Source: Heliopora coerulea (Eukaryota > Cnidaria > Anthozoa > Scleralcyonacea > Helioporidae). From it: a stretch of 64,000 nt of DNA. Below the pieces are notes generated by a model that saw nothing but the letters and a program-made list of their open reading frames with translations, did no database searches and had not been told where the DNA came from. Positions 48,701-51,814 of the stretch are shown here, piece after piece. Made by a program: the position numbers and the translations under genes. Position 1 is the stretch's first letter. Each line of letters starts with the position of its first letter. Where the stretch lies: the NCBI GenBank assembly GCA_030142905.1, contig JASJOG010000022.1, forward strand, positions 688,501-752,500, read 5' to 3'.

Positions 48701-48729
48701 TTTTTTCCATGATCTTGTTTCTTGCCCAT
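9068..48729 (-). CDS. CEP295: CEP295 (KIAA1731/Ana1 family) centriolar protein, whole coding span, 20 exons
   Basis: Centriolar scaffold known in animals for centriole-to-centrosome conversion and centriole elongation. Exons were joined from GT/AG signals with continuous phase: 48729-48667, 47504-47451, 46865-46770, 45009-44908, 43123-43074, 37796-37511, 36844-36788, 35981-35898, 34589-34506, 32650-32551, 31573-31502, 30988-30942, 30307-30109, 29109-29011, 28613-28559, 27446-27332, 21699-20136, 17961-16312, 15415-15316, 9139-9068. From memory of the human protein, the N-terminus (SPNEE, KLRLQQVREQEKAL), the EWED..VGEGHQAA block, SSTYYHLP, HAFEDMY, LLHPNEEAEM, the SYIKFYQQQL coil, the ALMS motif SLQEAF and the final NAKAREFQK..LRKL all match in order. 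Most of it is predicted coiled coil, rich in Q, E, K and R. About 1650 residues are shorter than the vertebrate form (about 2600). The join 16312 to 15415 is out of phase with the consensus donor, so one short exon or an odd donor is missing from the model. Confidence 0.93.
9735..9935. repeat. Long near-perfect palindrome with hammerhead-like core
   Basis: Two arms of about 90 bases (9735-9826 and 9849-9935) are inverted copies, e.g. AACAGTGTCATCTTGTAAAC on the left and GTTTACAAGATGACACTGTT on the right. The spacer holds the hammerhead-like core. A half copy of the same repeat is at about 37970-38115. Located in the last CEP295 intron. Confidence 0.85.
9831..9860 (+). ncRNA. Hammerhead-like ribozyme core
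   Basis: CTGAAGA, then a helix-II hairpin GATTTT-GTAGT-AAAATC, then GAAA: fits CUGANGA ... GAAA. Helix III and a cleavage-site UH are not evident, so probably decayed. Confidence 0.4.
11140..11740. repeat. Purine-rich pentanucleotide satellite (AGGTA/AGGTG)n
   Basis: About 600 bases built from degenerate five-base units such as GGTAA, GGTGA and GGGAA, with nearly all purines on the plus strand. Unit types are grouped in blocks: GGTAA, then AGGTGA, then GGGAA at the right end. The minus-strand open frame across it is merely translated repeat (PSLPFPSLPF). It lies in the last CEP295 intron; small related patches are at 12135-12165 and 14940-15100. Confidence 0.9.
12338..12365 (+). ncRNA. Hammerhead-like ribozyme core
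   Basis: CTGATGA, helix II GACTA-AAACC-TAGTC, GAAAC. The following GTAGATGTT would allow a two-pair helix III (A-T, C-G) and a GTT cleavage triplet, as in short-helix-III type I hammerheads. Helix I pairing not verified. Confidence 0.45.
13063..13335 (+). pseudogene. hAT transposase N-terminal fragment
   Basis: 90 codons, lysine/glutamate-rich with a basic cluster (KKKKRARDEEESRQ), like the nuclear-localisation region at the start of ZMYM1-like hAT transposases. It stops just before an internal deletion junction. Confidence 0.6.
13421..14248 (+). pseudogene. hAT transposase C-terminal part with dimerisation domain
   Basis: 275 codons. The end, TVAFSIASRERSFSKLKLIK then TYLRSSMSQERLTNLALIST, is the hAT C-terminal dimerisation domain (SERSFSxLKxIKxxLRSxMxxxRLxxLxLL). 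The start (LNFWYPILSSVQNVSKRLQD) corresponds to the middle of ZMYM1-like transposases. Intact frame but without the N-terminal catalytic portion, so a non-autonomous relic. Confidence 0.85.
15316..15415 (-). CDS. CEP295: CEP295 exon 19
   Basis: 100 bases, phase 2 in and 0 out, acceptor AAACTAG, donor GTTTTT. LYQNLPDVRNKKYGRQREEM then NAANNAKAREFQK matches human LYNQLAEVKQQKEEK..AYAQNREKAKEFHK almost position by position. Confidence 0.9.
15633..15665 (-). CDS. CEP295: Candidate 33-base CEP295 microexon
   Basis: Between ATACAG and GTTTTT the minus strand reads NFPHDGEKKAL with one leading and two trailing bases, resembling human SFPEDRKTAQAL, which lies just before RLYNQL in the family. It is in frame with the next exon (gives ALLYQNLP). 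It needs exon 18 to end in phase 2, i.e. the weak donor at 16307. Plausible but unproven. Confidence 0.4.
16312..17961 (-). CDS. CEP295: CEP295 exon 18 (large) with ALMS motif
   Basis: 1650 bases, residues about 1043-1592, acceptor ATTTTAG. Acidic, probably disordered, with a 124-residue tandem duplication (see the repeat entries). Near its end, from about residue 1513, SLQEAFRKNRPRFVENSKQR then VRAAKEARFR is the ALMS motif shared by CEP295, ALMS1 and C10orf90 (human SLQEAFIQRKKSFIERS). The consensus donor GTAAGT at 16311 gives phase 1, but the next recognised exon needs phase 2; a second GT at 16307 gives phase 2 but is a poor donor. Confidence 0.9.
16796..17539 (-). repeat. 124-residue tandem duplication inside CEP295 exon 18
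   Basis: Two adjacent coding repeats of 372 bases each, 17539-17168 and 17167-16796. Each starts IEDDE, carries DFYKPLE about 19-20 residues later, then a PEH motif (SPEHR / FPEHG) and DxxN. IEDDE and FYKPLE are both spaced by exactly 124 residues, and PEH by 123. Sequence between the anchors has diverged strongly, so the duplication is old. Confidence 0.8.
18590..18788. mobile_element. Small MITE
   Basis: 199 bases bounded by a perfect 18-base inverted repeat TTAGTATAATTACACAGG (18590-18607 and 18771-18788). No coding capacity; in CEP295 intron 17. Confidence 0.75.
19078..19715. repeat. Degenerate minisatellite, unit about 25 bases
   Basis: About 640 bases made of diverged copies of a unit like CCCTTTCATTAGGTAGCACT then ATGTG, roughly two dozen copies. 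The key words CCCTT, CATTAGG and AGCACT recur throughout. No protein role is supported; it lies in the intron between CEP295 exons 17 and 18. Confidence 0.8.
20136..21699 (-). CDS. CEP295: CEP295 exon 17 (large)
   Basis: 1564 bases, residues 522-1042, acceptor TTCTTCAG, donor GTAAGT (phase 1). It opens with a glutamine-rich coiled coil (about residues 522-570, HPSTDIEARKQLLQQQKLKL), continues as Ser/Pro/Thr-rich, probably disordered sequence, and has a second coil at about 829-873 (SYIKFYQQQLVEQQGRIREQ) that corresponds to human RNYQHQLLQQNRLHRQ. The rest is divergent. This exon replaces the very long repetitive central part of vertebrate CEP295. Confidence 0.93.
22675..24323. mobile_element. 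Composite of inverted-repeat DNA elements with matching 8-base flanks
   Basis: TCTGCACC occurs at 22667-22674 and again at 24324-24331, consistent with a hAT-like target duplication around 1.65 kb. Inside, one unit has ends GCGAACTC..TGGAATGCTAACT (22675) and AGTTAGCATTCCAGATATGT..GAGTTCACTG (to 23915). A second, 23927-24323, has arms GCACTAGAATGTAATCACTG / CAGTGGTTACGTTCTAGTGC. The first unit is the same family as the element at 33525. Confidence 0.7.
24077..24150. repeat. Interstitial telomere-like repeats
   Basis: GGATTAGGATTAGGATT followed by CTAACCCTAACCCTAACTCTAA, i.e. degenerate TTAGGG-like units in both orientations, facing each other inside the inverted-repeat element at 23927-24323. 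Confidence 0.7.
24881..24908 (-). ncRNA. Hammerhead-like core in left Penelope arm
   Basis: Minus strand: CTGATGA, helix II GTTGC-GTACT-GCAAC, then AAAAC in place of GAAAC, then GTTAGTC giving a possible two-pair helix III and GTC cleavage triplet. The G to A change in the core predicts loss of activity. Confidence 0.45.
25113..25335 (+). pseudogene. C-terminus of Penelope-like reverse transcriptase/GIY-YIG protein
   Basis: About 70 codons ending in a stop: HLSVTGHSASLNEFRILS matches the HxxxTGHxxxFxxFxIL block of the GIY-YIG nuclease, followed by ESLHIRKL..NLSFNKNLSSIPLSLF. The reverse transcriptase part is missing. Confidence 0.75.
25479..25506 (+). ncRNA. Hammerhead-like core in right Penelope arm
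   Basis: CTGATGA, helix II GTTGC-GTGCT-GCAAC, GAAAC. Core is intact, but the following GTTACTC has lost the GT that the inverted copy keeps (GTTAGTC), so the cleavage site looks damaged. Confidence 0.5.
26394..27110. mobile_element. hAT-type MITE with perfect 8-base target duplication
   Basis: GGAATAAG at 26386-26393 and 27111-27118 flanks 717 bases with inverted ends TAGGGATGCACC and GGTGCATCCCTG. The interior next to both ends carries repeated GTTCCGGCCGGAACC words. The 8-base duplication and the AGGGATGCACC end are typical of hAT. Non-coding. Confidence 0.92.
27332..27446 (-). CDS. CEP295: CEP295 exon 16
   Basis: 115 bases, residues to 521, acceptor TCCACAG, donor GTACGT. ETLLHPNEEAEMTRAAASQF matches the human LLHPQEAAARIRMSARQ signature. 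The next intron, 5.6 kb, holds several inserted DNA transposons and a Penelope remnant. Confidence 0.92.
28559..28613 (-). CDS. CEP295: CEP295 exon 15
   Basis: 55-base exon, phase 1 in and 2 out, acceptor TTTTCCAG, donor GTACGT. Encodes STILDSKASEISEGPLT, resembling the human TVSEIESK stretch. Two other GTs flank the donor, but only this one keeps the frame into exon 16. Confidence 0.8.
29011..29109 (-). CDS. CEP295: CEP295 exon 14
   Basis: 99 bases, acceptor TTTCAG, donor GTATGT, phase 1 in and out. PLRRLMKKIDVQRDRWRSKM then RSVKDNVEL matches human FKKLLNKIRSQKSLWTIKS. A conserved island in a divergent part of the protein. Confidence 0.9.
29672..29722. repeat. Perfect 23-bp hairpin with 5-base loop
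   Basis: TATGCCAAGTGGAAATCCAC then CTG, loop ATCAA, then the exact complement CAGGTGGATTTCCACTTGGC then ATA. No mismatches. It lies in CEP295 intron 13. Too compact for a typical animal microRNA precursor; possibly a tiny MITE or a recent inverted duplication. Confidence 0.9.
30109..30307 (-). CDS. CEP295: CEP295 exon 13
   Basis: 199 bases, residues 366-431, acceptor TTTTTCAG, donor GTAAGT, leaving in phase 1. Begins RDVEIGKGVHDAMKRSERLP and ends TRREIKPSSK. Charged, low complexity, little family conservation. Confidence 0.82.
30942..30988 (-). CDS. CEP295: CEP295 exon 12
   Basis: 47-base exon found because it is needed to bring exon 11 (phase 1) into exon 13 (phase 0). Encodes LITEMEDESVLPAEP, acidic. 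Acceptor CATTAG, donor GTACTG. Weakly conserved sequence, so it rests mainly on phase and splice sites. Confidence 0.75.
31502..31573 (-). CDS. CEP295: CEP295 exon 11
   Basis: 72 bases, phase 1 in and out, acceptor GTGTTAG, donor GTCAGT. Encodes YMGDVSVAREPFSASPDIAD then EDQ, aligning with the human KVKGNLILHLKPEPLP segment that follows FEDMY. Confidence 0.85.
32551..32650 (-). CDS. CEP295: CEP295 exon 10
   Basis: 100 bases, residues 293-325 plus one base, acceptor TGTTAG, donor GTAAGA. Contains ERQREMEHAFEDMYMAQT, very close to human QRELEFAFEDMYNADRK. Confidence 0.93.
33080..33150 (+). repeat. tRNA-derived SINE or tRNA relic
   Basis: CAGCTCAGCTGGTAGAGC resembles a tRNA A box and GAGTTCGAATG a B box, 35 bases apart. 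No cloverleaf can be closed, so this is a SINE head or relic and not a functional tRNA. Confidence 0.5.
33525..34170. mobile_element. hAT-type MITE with perfect 8-base target duplication
   Basis: GGTTTGCC at 33517-33524 and 34171-34178 flanks 646 bases with inverted ends CATTGAACTC..CATATCTGGAATGCTAACT and AGTTAGCATTCCAGATATG..GAGTTCACTG. Same family as the unit at 22675-23915; both contain AACATGGCCGCCCATGGAG-like sequence near one end. Non-coding. Confidence 0.92.
34506..34589 (-). CDS. CEP295: CEP295 exon 9
   Basis: 84 bases, residues 265-292, phase 0/0, acceptor CAACAG, donor GTAAGT. DHDQLLEELEYFERVDRQRR then QDIVSKIP parallels human EKLMKELKQLQQEDLARRRQ then TVAQMP. Exons 8 and 9 have the same length and phase. 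Confidence 0.9.
35032..35062 (-). ncRNA. Weak hammerhead-like core
   Basis: Minus strand CTGACGA, a possible helix II GACT...AGTT with a long loop, then GAAAC. Flanked by repeated GTGTTGGAT / ATCCAACACA words, so part of a dispersed repeat. Confidence 0.25.
35898..35981 (-). CDS. CEP295: CEP295 exon 8
   Basis: 84 bases, residues 237-264, phase 0/0, acceptor CTCACAG, donor GTTAGG. Sequence begins DADRNFSEQMEKARLRHKHA, aligning with the human ERFEKAHVRGFQAMKKI coil. Confidence 0.88.
36334..36480. repeat. Palindrome with paired hammerhead-like cores
   Basis: Arms GGTAACTGCCGTGACTGATC... and ...GTTACGGCAGTTACC are inverted copies spanning 147 bases. Each arm has a CTGAC(G/A)A..GATC/AATC..GAAACGTTAG motif. 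In CEP295 intron 7. Confidence 0.8.
36417..36441 (+). ncRNA. Hammerhead-like core
   Basis: CTGACGA then AGGGCCTTTGATC then GAAAC. Helix II pairing is weak. The inverted partner at 36369-36393 (minus) has CTGACAA, breaking the core. Confidence 0.3.
36676..36757 (-). repeat. tRNA-derived SINE relic
   Basis: Minus strand GGCTGCTCAATGGTTTGAGC (A-box-like) and GCGAGTTCGATTCTCG (B-box-like). Similar tRNA-like relics are at about 37045-37115 (minus), 37258-37340 (plus), 52975-53050, 53255-53300 and 53475-53530 (minus) and 57540-57600 (plus). Confidence 0.5.
36788..36844 (-). CDS. CEP295: CEP295 exon 7
   Basis: Residues 218-236, VDARDAAREEEERIRHAKE, phase 0/0, acceptor TTTTCAAG, donor GTGAAT. Matches the human PDARLAAEEEAKRL segment and runs into exon 8. 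Confidence 0.9.
37511..37796 (-). CDS. CEP295: CEP295 exon 6
   Basis: 286 bases, residues to 217. It opens VAHRYKQAIKKLKADEAERT, passes through a basic coiled coil and ends with SSTYYHLPQELVEKADPNDE, like human SSTYHHLH. Acceptor TTTGTAG, donor GTTTGT. The middle (DPPAPDIARNLEMIK) matches the human PPPPTLFENIE region. Confidence 0.93.
38071..38100 (-). ncRNA. Hammerhead-like core
   Basis: Minus strand CTGACGA, helix II GATTTT-GTAAT-AAAATC, GAAAT. Nearly the same as the core at 9831; the flanking sequence (CAGCCGACAATTTCAAAAAA) is also shared with that palindrome. Confidence 0.4.
38890..40520 (+). mobile_element. Degenerate CR1/L2-like LINE reverse transcriptase
   Basis: Broken frames carry reverse transcriptase blocks in order: PKKATGADKIPAWLL (39109-39160), ALIIPIAKMRSPRDINNDFR (from 39251), AIFIDLKKAFDLVN, GVPQGLMISPILFNVHINDL (39678-39733), YADD at 39797-39808, and a C-terminal SLLPALADHQYNLRKNNKTS. 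At least one stop and a (TA)n expansion at about 39761-39787 shift the frame between the PQG and YADD blocks. Dead copy in CEP295 intron 5, antisense to the gene. Confidence 0.85.
39761..39787. repeat. (TA)n microsatellite inside a LINE
   Basis: Uninterrupted TATATA run between the PQG and YADD blocks of the reverse transcriptase, putting the YADD motif out of the preceding frame. Confidence 0.9.
40761..40785 (-). ncRNA. Hammerhead-like core
   Basis: Minus strand CTGATGA, helix II GGGC-CTTA-GCTC, GAAAG. Lies between the two LINE fragments. Confidence 0.35.
41184..41219 (+). ncRNA. Best hammerhead-like ribozyme core in the window
   Basis: CTGAAGA, helix II GTTGC-ATGGTA-GCAAC, GAAA, then C-GTTG-G-TA: the conserved A pairs with T, C with G, a four-base loop closes helix III, and GTA is an allowed cleavage triplet. 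This is the type I layout with very short helix III known from Penelope-like elements and retrozymes. Helix I (TTTGATT.. against ..AAATCA) is only partly paired. Confidence 0.55.
41248..41526 (-). other. Unidentified 92-codon open frame in repeat-rich sequence
   Basis: MDSPLDFPHKGNDYTVMTAD then FETVAIDFPGGERS. Even composition and no obvious transposase or reverse transcriptase motif. Lies between a hammerhead-like repeat and a LINE fragment, so probably repeat-derived. I do not recognise it. Confidence 0.25.
41690..42360 (+). mobile_element. Second degenerate LINE reverse transcriptase fragment
   Basis: Frames with DNISGSNGISSRIANAR, ILPNKWKLVCVVMLKTEKTK, GYQHGLLPGKSGPSLLVQIP, GMTKAFDKVNPNQ (aspartate block) and GEPQGSIVGSTLLLFDYNLL (PQG block). 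Several frameshifts and stops. Different subfamily from the upstream LINE. Confidence 0.8.
43074..43123 (-). CDS. CEP295: CEP295 exon 5
   Basis: 50-base exon, residues 106-121 plus two bases: REDDGAPKTVSLEEEI. Acceptor CCGTAG, donor GTAAGT. It leaves in phase 2, which fits the one-base start of exon 6 to give EEEIKVAHRYK. The following intron is 5.3 kb and full of LINE debris. Confidence 0.85.
44908..45009 (-). CDS. CEP295: CEP295 exon 4
   Basis: Residues 72-105, phase 0/0, acceptor TTTGCAG, donor GTTAGT. It contains EWEDKITEKRNVLENLYLEN followed by VRHVGEGHQAALM, one of the best conserved blocks of the family (human EWEE...LYLASLRSMGEGH). This block was decisive for identifying the gene. 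Confidence 0.95.
46263..46656. mobile_element. MITE with CGTCCACACG ends and internal GTTTTC repeats
   Basis: Imperfect inverted ends (left GACCTCGTCCACACGTATAC, right GGATACGCGTGTGGACGGGG). The interior repeats CGTTTTC, CACACGAAAACG and CGTCCGCACG many times. Short open frames here are translated repeat. In CEP295 intron 3. Confidence 0.7.
46770..46865 (-). CDS. CEP295: CEP295 exon 3
   Basis: Residues 40-71, phase 0/0, acceptor CCCTCAG, donor GTTAGA. It begins VREQEKALANRIRKKF; highly charged and helical, matching the family segment VREQE..IALQIRE. Confidence 0.92.
47451..47504 (-). CDS. CEP295: CEP295 exon 2
   Basis: Residues 22-39 (IKLVQDETQKLRKLRLQQ), phase 0 on both sides, acceptor TTTTAG and donor GTAATT. 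KLRLQQ continues directly into VREQE of the next exon, as in vertebrate CEP295. Confidence 0.9.
48667..48729 (-). CDS. CEP295: CEP295 exon 1 (start codon exon)
   Basis: Residues 1-21, starting MGKKQDHGKNRMFLKPSPNEE and ending in phase 0 before GTTTGC. The LxPSPNEE block is the conserved N-terminus of the family, so this ATG is the likely start. An acceptor-like ...GACAG lies about 25 bases upstream, so a non-coding 5' exon further up (above 48760) is likely. Confidence 0.88.
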
Positions 48730-49139
48730 TGTATTTGGTTTTAATGCTTTTTACTGTCAACCTATGAAAGAACAATGTGATTAACATTTCTATAATTATT
48801 CAATTCTTCGCTTACAGTTGCTGTTCTCACGACTAGAGGATATCAGGCCTTTCTATCAGATGCGATAATTACAGACACAATAGATTTAAAGCTCAGACAC
48901 ATGATGCAACATTGGAAGAAATACAGCAAGCAGAGCTTTTAATTCTTTAATGCCTGTATTTTTTTATCTTTTGTTCGCTCACTGATTTTTCTTTGTATTC
49001 TCAGTAGTTCTGTTGCTCTTTTGCGTTAGAGGGTTAAAGACGGAGGAGTATGAGGGAATGAAAAAGAAGTGAAACTATAGGTAATTGAAAATCTAACTCT
49101 ATCCTAAGCTTATTTACCGCTAACGTTAACTCTAATTAG

Positions 49140-49268
49140 AGTGCTGCTCTCTGCCTTAAAACCTCTTTCTCGTCGATGCAATTTAGTGAATGCTGCATCA
49201 TTACGTGAAATATCGGGATCTTGTCATCGCGGTCTAACTTCCAAGAAACTACTTCGTGCCAAAAGAAT
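49140..49268 (+). CDS. Candidate orphan internal exon
   Basis: An acceptor (pyrimidine-rich, CTAATTAG) and a consensus donor (GTGAGTA) enclose 129 bases open in phase 2/2: VLLSALKPLSRRCNLVNAAS then LREISGSCHRGLTSKKLLRA. It resembles a mitochondrial presequence in composition. The minus strand is open here too and no partner exon was found, so this could be chance or a pseudogene fragment. Confidence 0.18.
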
Positions 49269-49701
49269 GTGAGTACTTTTGAAAGTGCAAAAAGGTTCCA
49301 TTAATCCTGCGTTTGAATGACTTCTTAAAGATACCATCGTTTCTATCATCATAATAGTTGCAAATACCGCAGCCCAAAGGTCATCCACTCAGGTAATGGC
49401 AAATCCAGGATGTTACCAACAGTGGTGGGGGAATTTTTGGGCACGAAGATTGTGTCTGCAGATTGCAGAATAACAACTCAGATTATGCTAGCTAAAACGA
49501 GTTATCACCACTGGAGCAGGTTAAATTATTTTGACGAGCGCTATGTCTAGATCGTGGATTTGTATATCGCGACACATGCGTAAAACGGAGGTTGCATACG
49601 CCACCAAGCCCTCATTGATCCGCGCCTGTCCTATGATACCACAATATTTTTACAGACAGGGTGTAAGTAAGTAACACTATCTCACCACCAAAAGATAAAT
49701 A

Positions 49702-50203
49702 CAGTGAACTCTCTCTTAACGGACACCTCTCTAAGACGGACGCCTCCGTAAGACGGACACCACGTTCGGTCCCGGCAGATTATACATTATTTTACCATAA
49801 TCAAACTCTCTCTAAAATGGACATCTCTACAAGACGGACAACGGACACCAGTCAAGTGGAAAAACGTTCCAAACACCTCTCAGAGCGGACAGATAACGGC
49901 CTGATCAATAGATTCACGTAACGAAATTTTAATATGTCACAATAACGAAGATGATTTCTGTTCCAAAAATTAACAAATTCTAAATCGAGTGGTTAACTAC
50001 CTGTCTTACATTGAAGGGCTTTCATTCGAAATGTCAGGATCGTTCTCTCACGGCAGAAAGGCTGACGCTAAGTGACCCAGGCTTAACCGCTTTAATCCTG
50101 AAGGGCGGTGTCAGATTGCTTTATCTCTCTCTAAGATGGACACCTCTCTAAGACGGACAGTAACAGTGGTCCCGAAGGTATCCGTCTTAGAGGGAATTCA
50201 CTG
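49702..50203. mobile_element. pogo/Tigger-type MITE
   Basis: 502 bases with inverted ends CAGTGAACTCTCTCTTAACG then GACACC at the left and GGTATCCGTCTTAGAGGGAA then TTCACTG at the right, flanked by TA on both sides (49700-49701, 50204-50205). The interior repeats CTCTCTAAGACGGACACC several times. TA duplication and CAGTG ends fit Tc1/mariner-pogo. Confidence 0.88.
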
Positions 50204-51411
50204 TAGCATCAACTGACAAAATGTGCTTAAATAGATGAATATCATCTATCTAGGGGACACTCAGAATAGGATTAGATTACCTAAGACGTAACTCACACCC
50301 CCAGCGACGATAAACCAACGTCTCACCCCGCGTTAAAATGACTTTAAAAAATGCCGTATCGTCCACCTTCGACCACACGCTACCACACATTCCGAAAGTA
50401 TATTACCTAAGCAACAACCTATCGCATGTGGGAGCCTTCATTGCTCCTGAATGGATATTTATTTGCCATGTTTTCTCATTTAATGCTATTGACGTTTTCA
50501 AGATGAGGCTGAGCTGGAATAAAATAATATCACCAACATTTCTGGATTTGATATTGTGCGAATAGCGGAAGTATAAATATATAATGTTAACAAAGGCAGA
50601 AAATTGGTCTAATGAGACTAAATTAGTAGGTTTCTCGCCAGGAGAGCTAACATCATGCGTATGCGATCCCATACGTCGAAAAAAACTTTCAAACAAGTAA
50701 AATTCCTCGAAAATTATGATCCTTTGTTATTTGTTGAAATTCATTGACTTTGGTACGCCCATGTTGATGCAAGGGCGCCAGAGAAATGTCGTGCTCCCAG
50801 ATTTCAACAACCGGTTGTCTAAAAGGCCCCCATACTGACTTTGTCATTATAAGTTCGGAAAAAAATTACAGGTAGGTACATGTGCCAAAATTGGAAAATT
50901 TCATGGTGAAGCACCGTACGGTGTTTTGTAGTACCTTTCAGTCCCCCAGCCAATAGCCTGCGCGCAGACCGTCTAAACCCTCGTGTACCATACCACTTTT
51001 CAACGTCCAATAGTTGGTTTCGCGGGATCTTATGGCTGGGTTTGTCGAGTTATGATTTCAGTTTTTTCAGAGTCCAGTGGCACGATCGTCTTTCGAATTA
51101 CATTGATAGATCAACTTCCAAGTAAAATGCATTTGTTTGATGGTATTTCTCAGTTTTTGATGTACACGTGGTTCTTCAACTGTCGCGCAATGTGGAGCCG
51201 TATAGCTGAAACAACACACATTTAAAGGGCTTCTCAGATCAAAAATTTGCAGGTCGATCTTTTTGCACTATTACCAAGAACACATAACGAAAAGCAATTA
51301 AACGAAGTTTTGCATTATTATCTTACGAAATAGCGCTGCAACTTATCGAAACAAAACTCAGATTTGGTAGTGCGTAACATGACTCCGGTTTGAGTGTGAC
51401 GTCATAGTTTC

Positions 51412-51413
<2 letters not shown>

Positions 51414-51443
<30 letters not shown>
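51414..51443. repeat. (CAA)n microsatellite
   Basis: About ten copies of the CAA trinucleotide without interruption. Confidence 0.95.
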
Positions 51444-51445
<2 letters not shown>

Positions 51446-51448
51446 CTC

Positions 51449-51814
51449 GTGTACGCTCCATTGACTATGATTGTCGCACACGAGGAAAACCATTCAAGTA
51501 TGTATACAATTTGCTGTGTTGTTCTAGACTGCAGACACAGCTCGAATTTTAAAAGTGGATTATCACTACCCAAAACCCCGTTGAACAAAAATTTACGTTC
51601 TCAGTGGCTTTTCTTTCGTACGAACGTAGCGCGCGCATTTTTGCCCGGAATTGACAAATACACACGGTTCATGGTTCGGATCATGGTTGTTTTCTATCAC
51701 TTTGCCAGTCATTTATTCAAACGACCGTTACATCAGCATTCAAAAGGTTTAACTAGCAGTTCCTATCGGCAACTACTACATTCACGCCTGCAAGCAAAAC
51801 AGCGCAAACGGTGA
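51449..51814 (+). pseudogene. THAP-type zinc finger fragment
   Basis: MYTICCVVLDCRHSSNFKSG, GLSLPKTPLNKNLRSQWLFF, RTNVARAFLPGIDKYTRF follow the THAP pattern: paired cysteines four residues apart, then Pro, then Trp, a basic helix and the TR(V)C..H block. The last C..H pair is replaced by MVRIMVVFYHFAS, so the zinc site is broken. Probably a decayed transposase-like or THAP gene copy. Confidence 0.6.

Noticed and set aside
9068..48729. Identity as CSPP1, another glutamate-rich centrosomal protein
   Set aside because: The ordered match to CEP295 (SPNEE, VREQE, VGEGH, SSTYYHL, AFEDMY, ALMS, AKAREF) is specific and CSPP1 motifs are absent.
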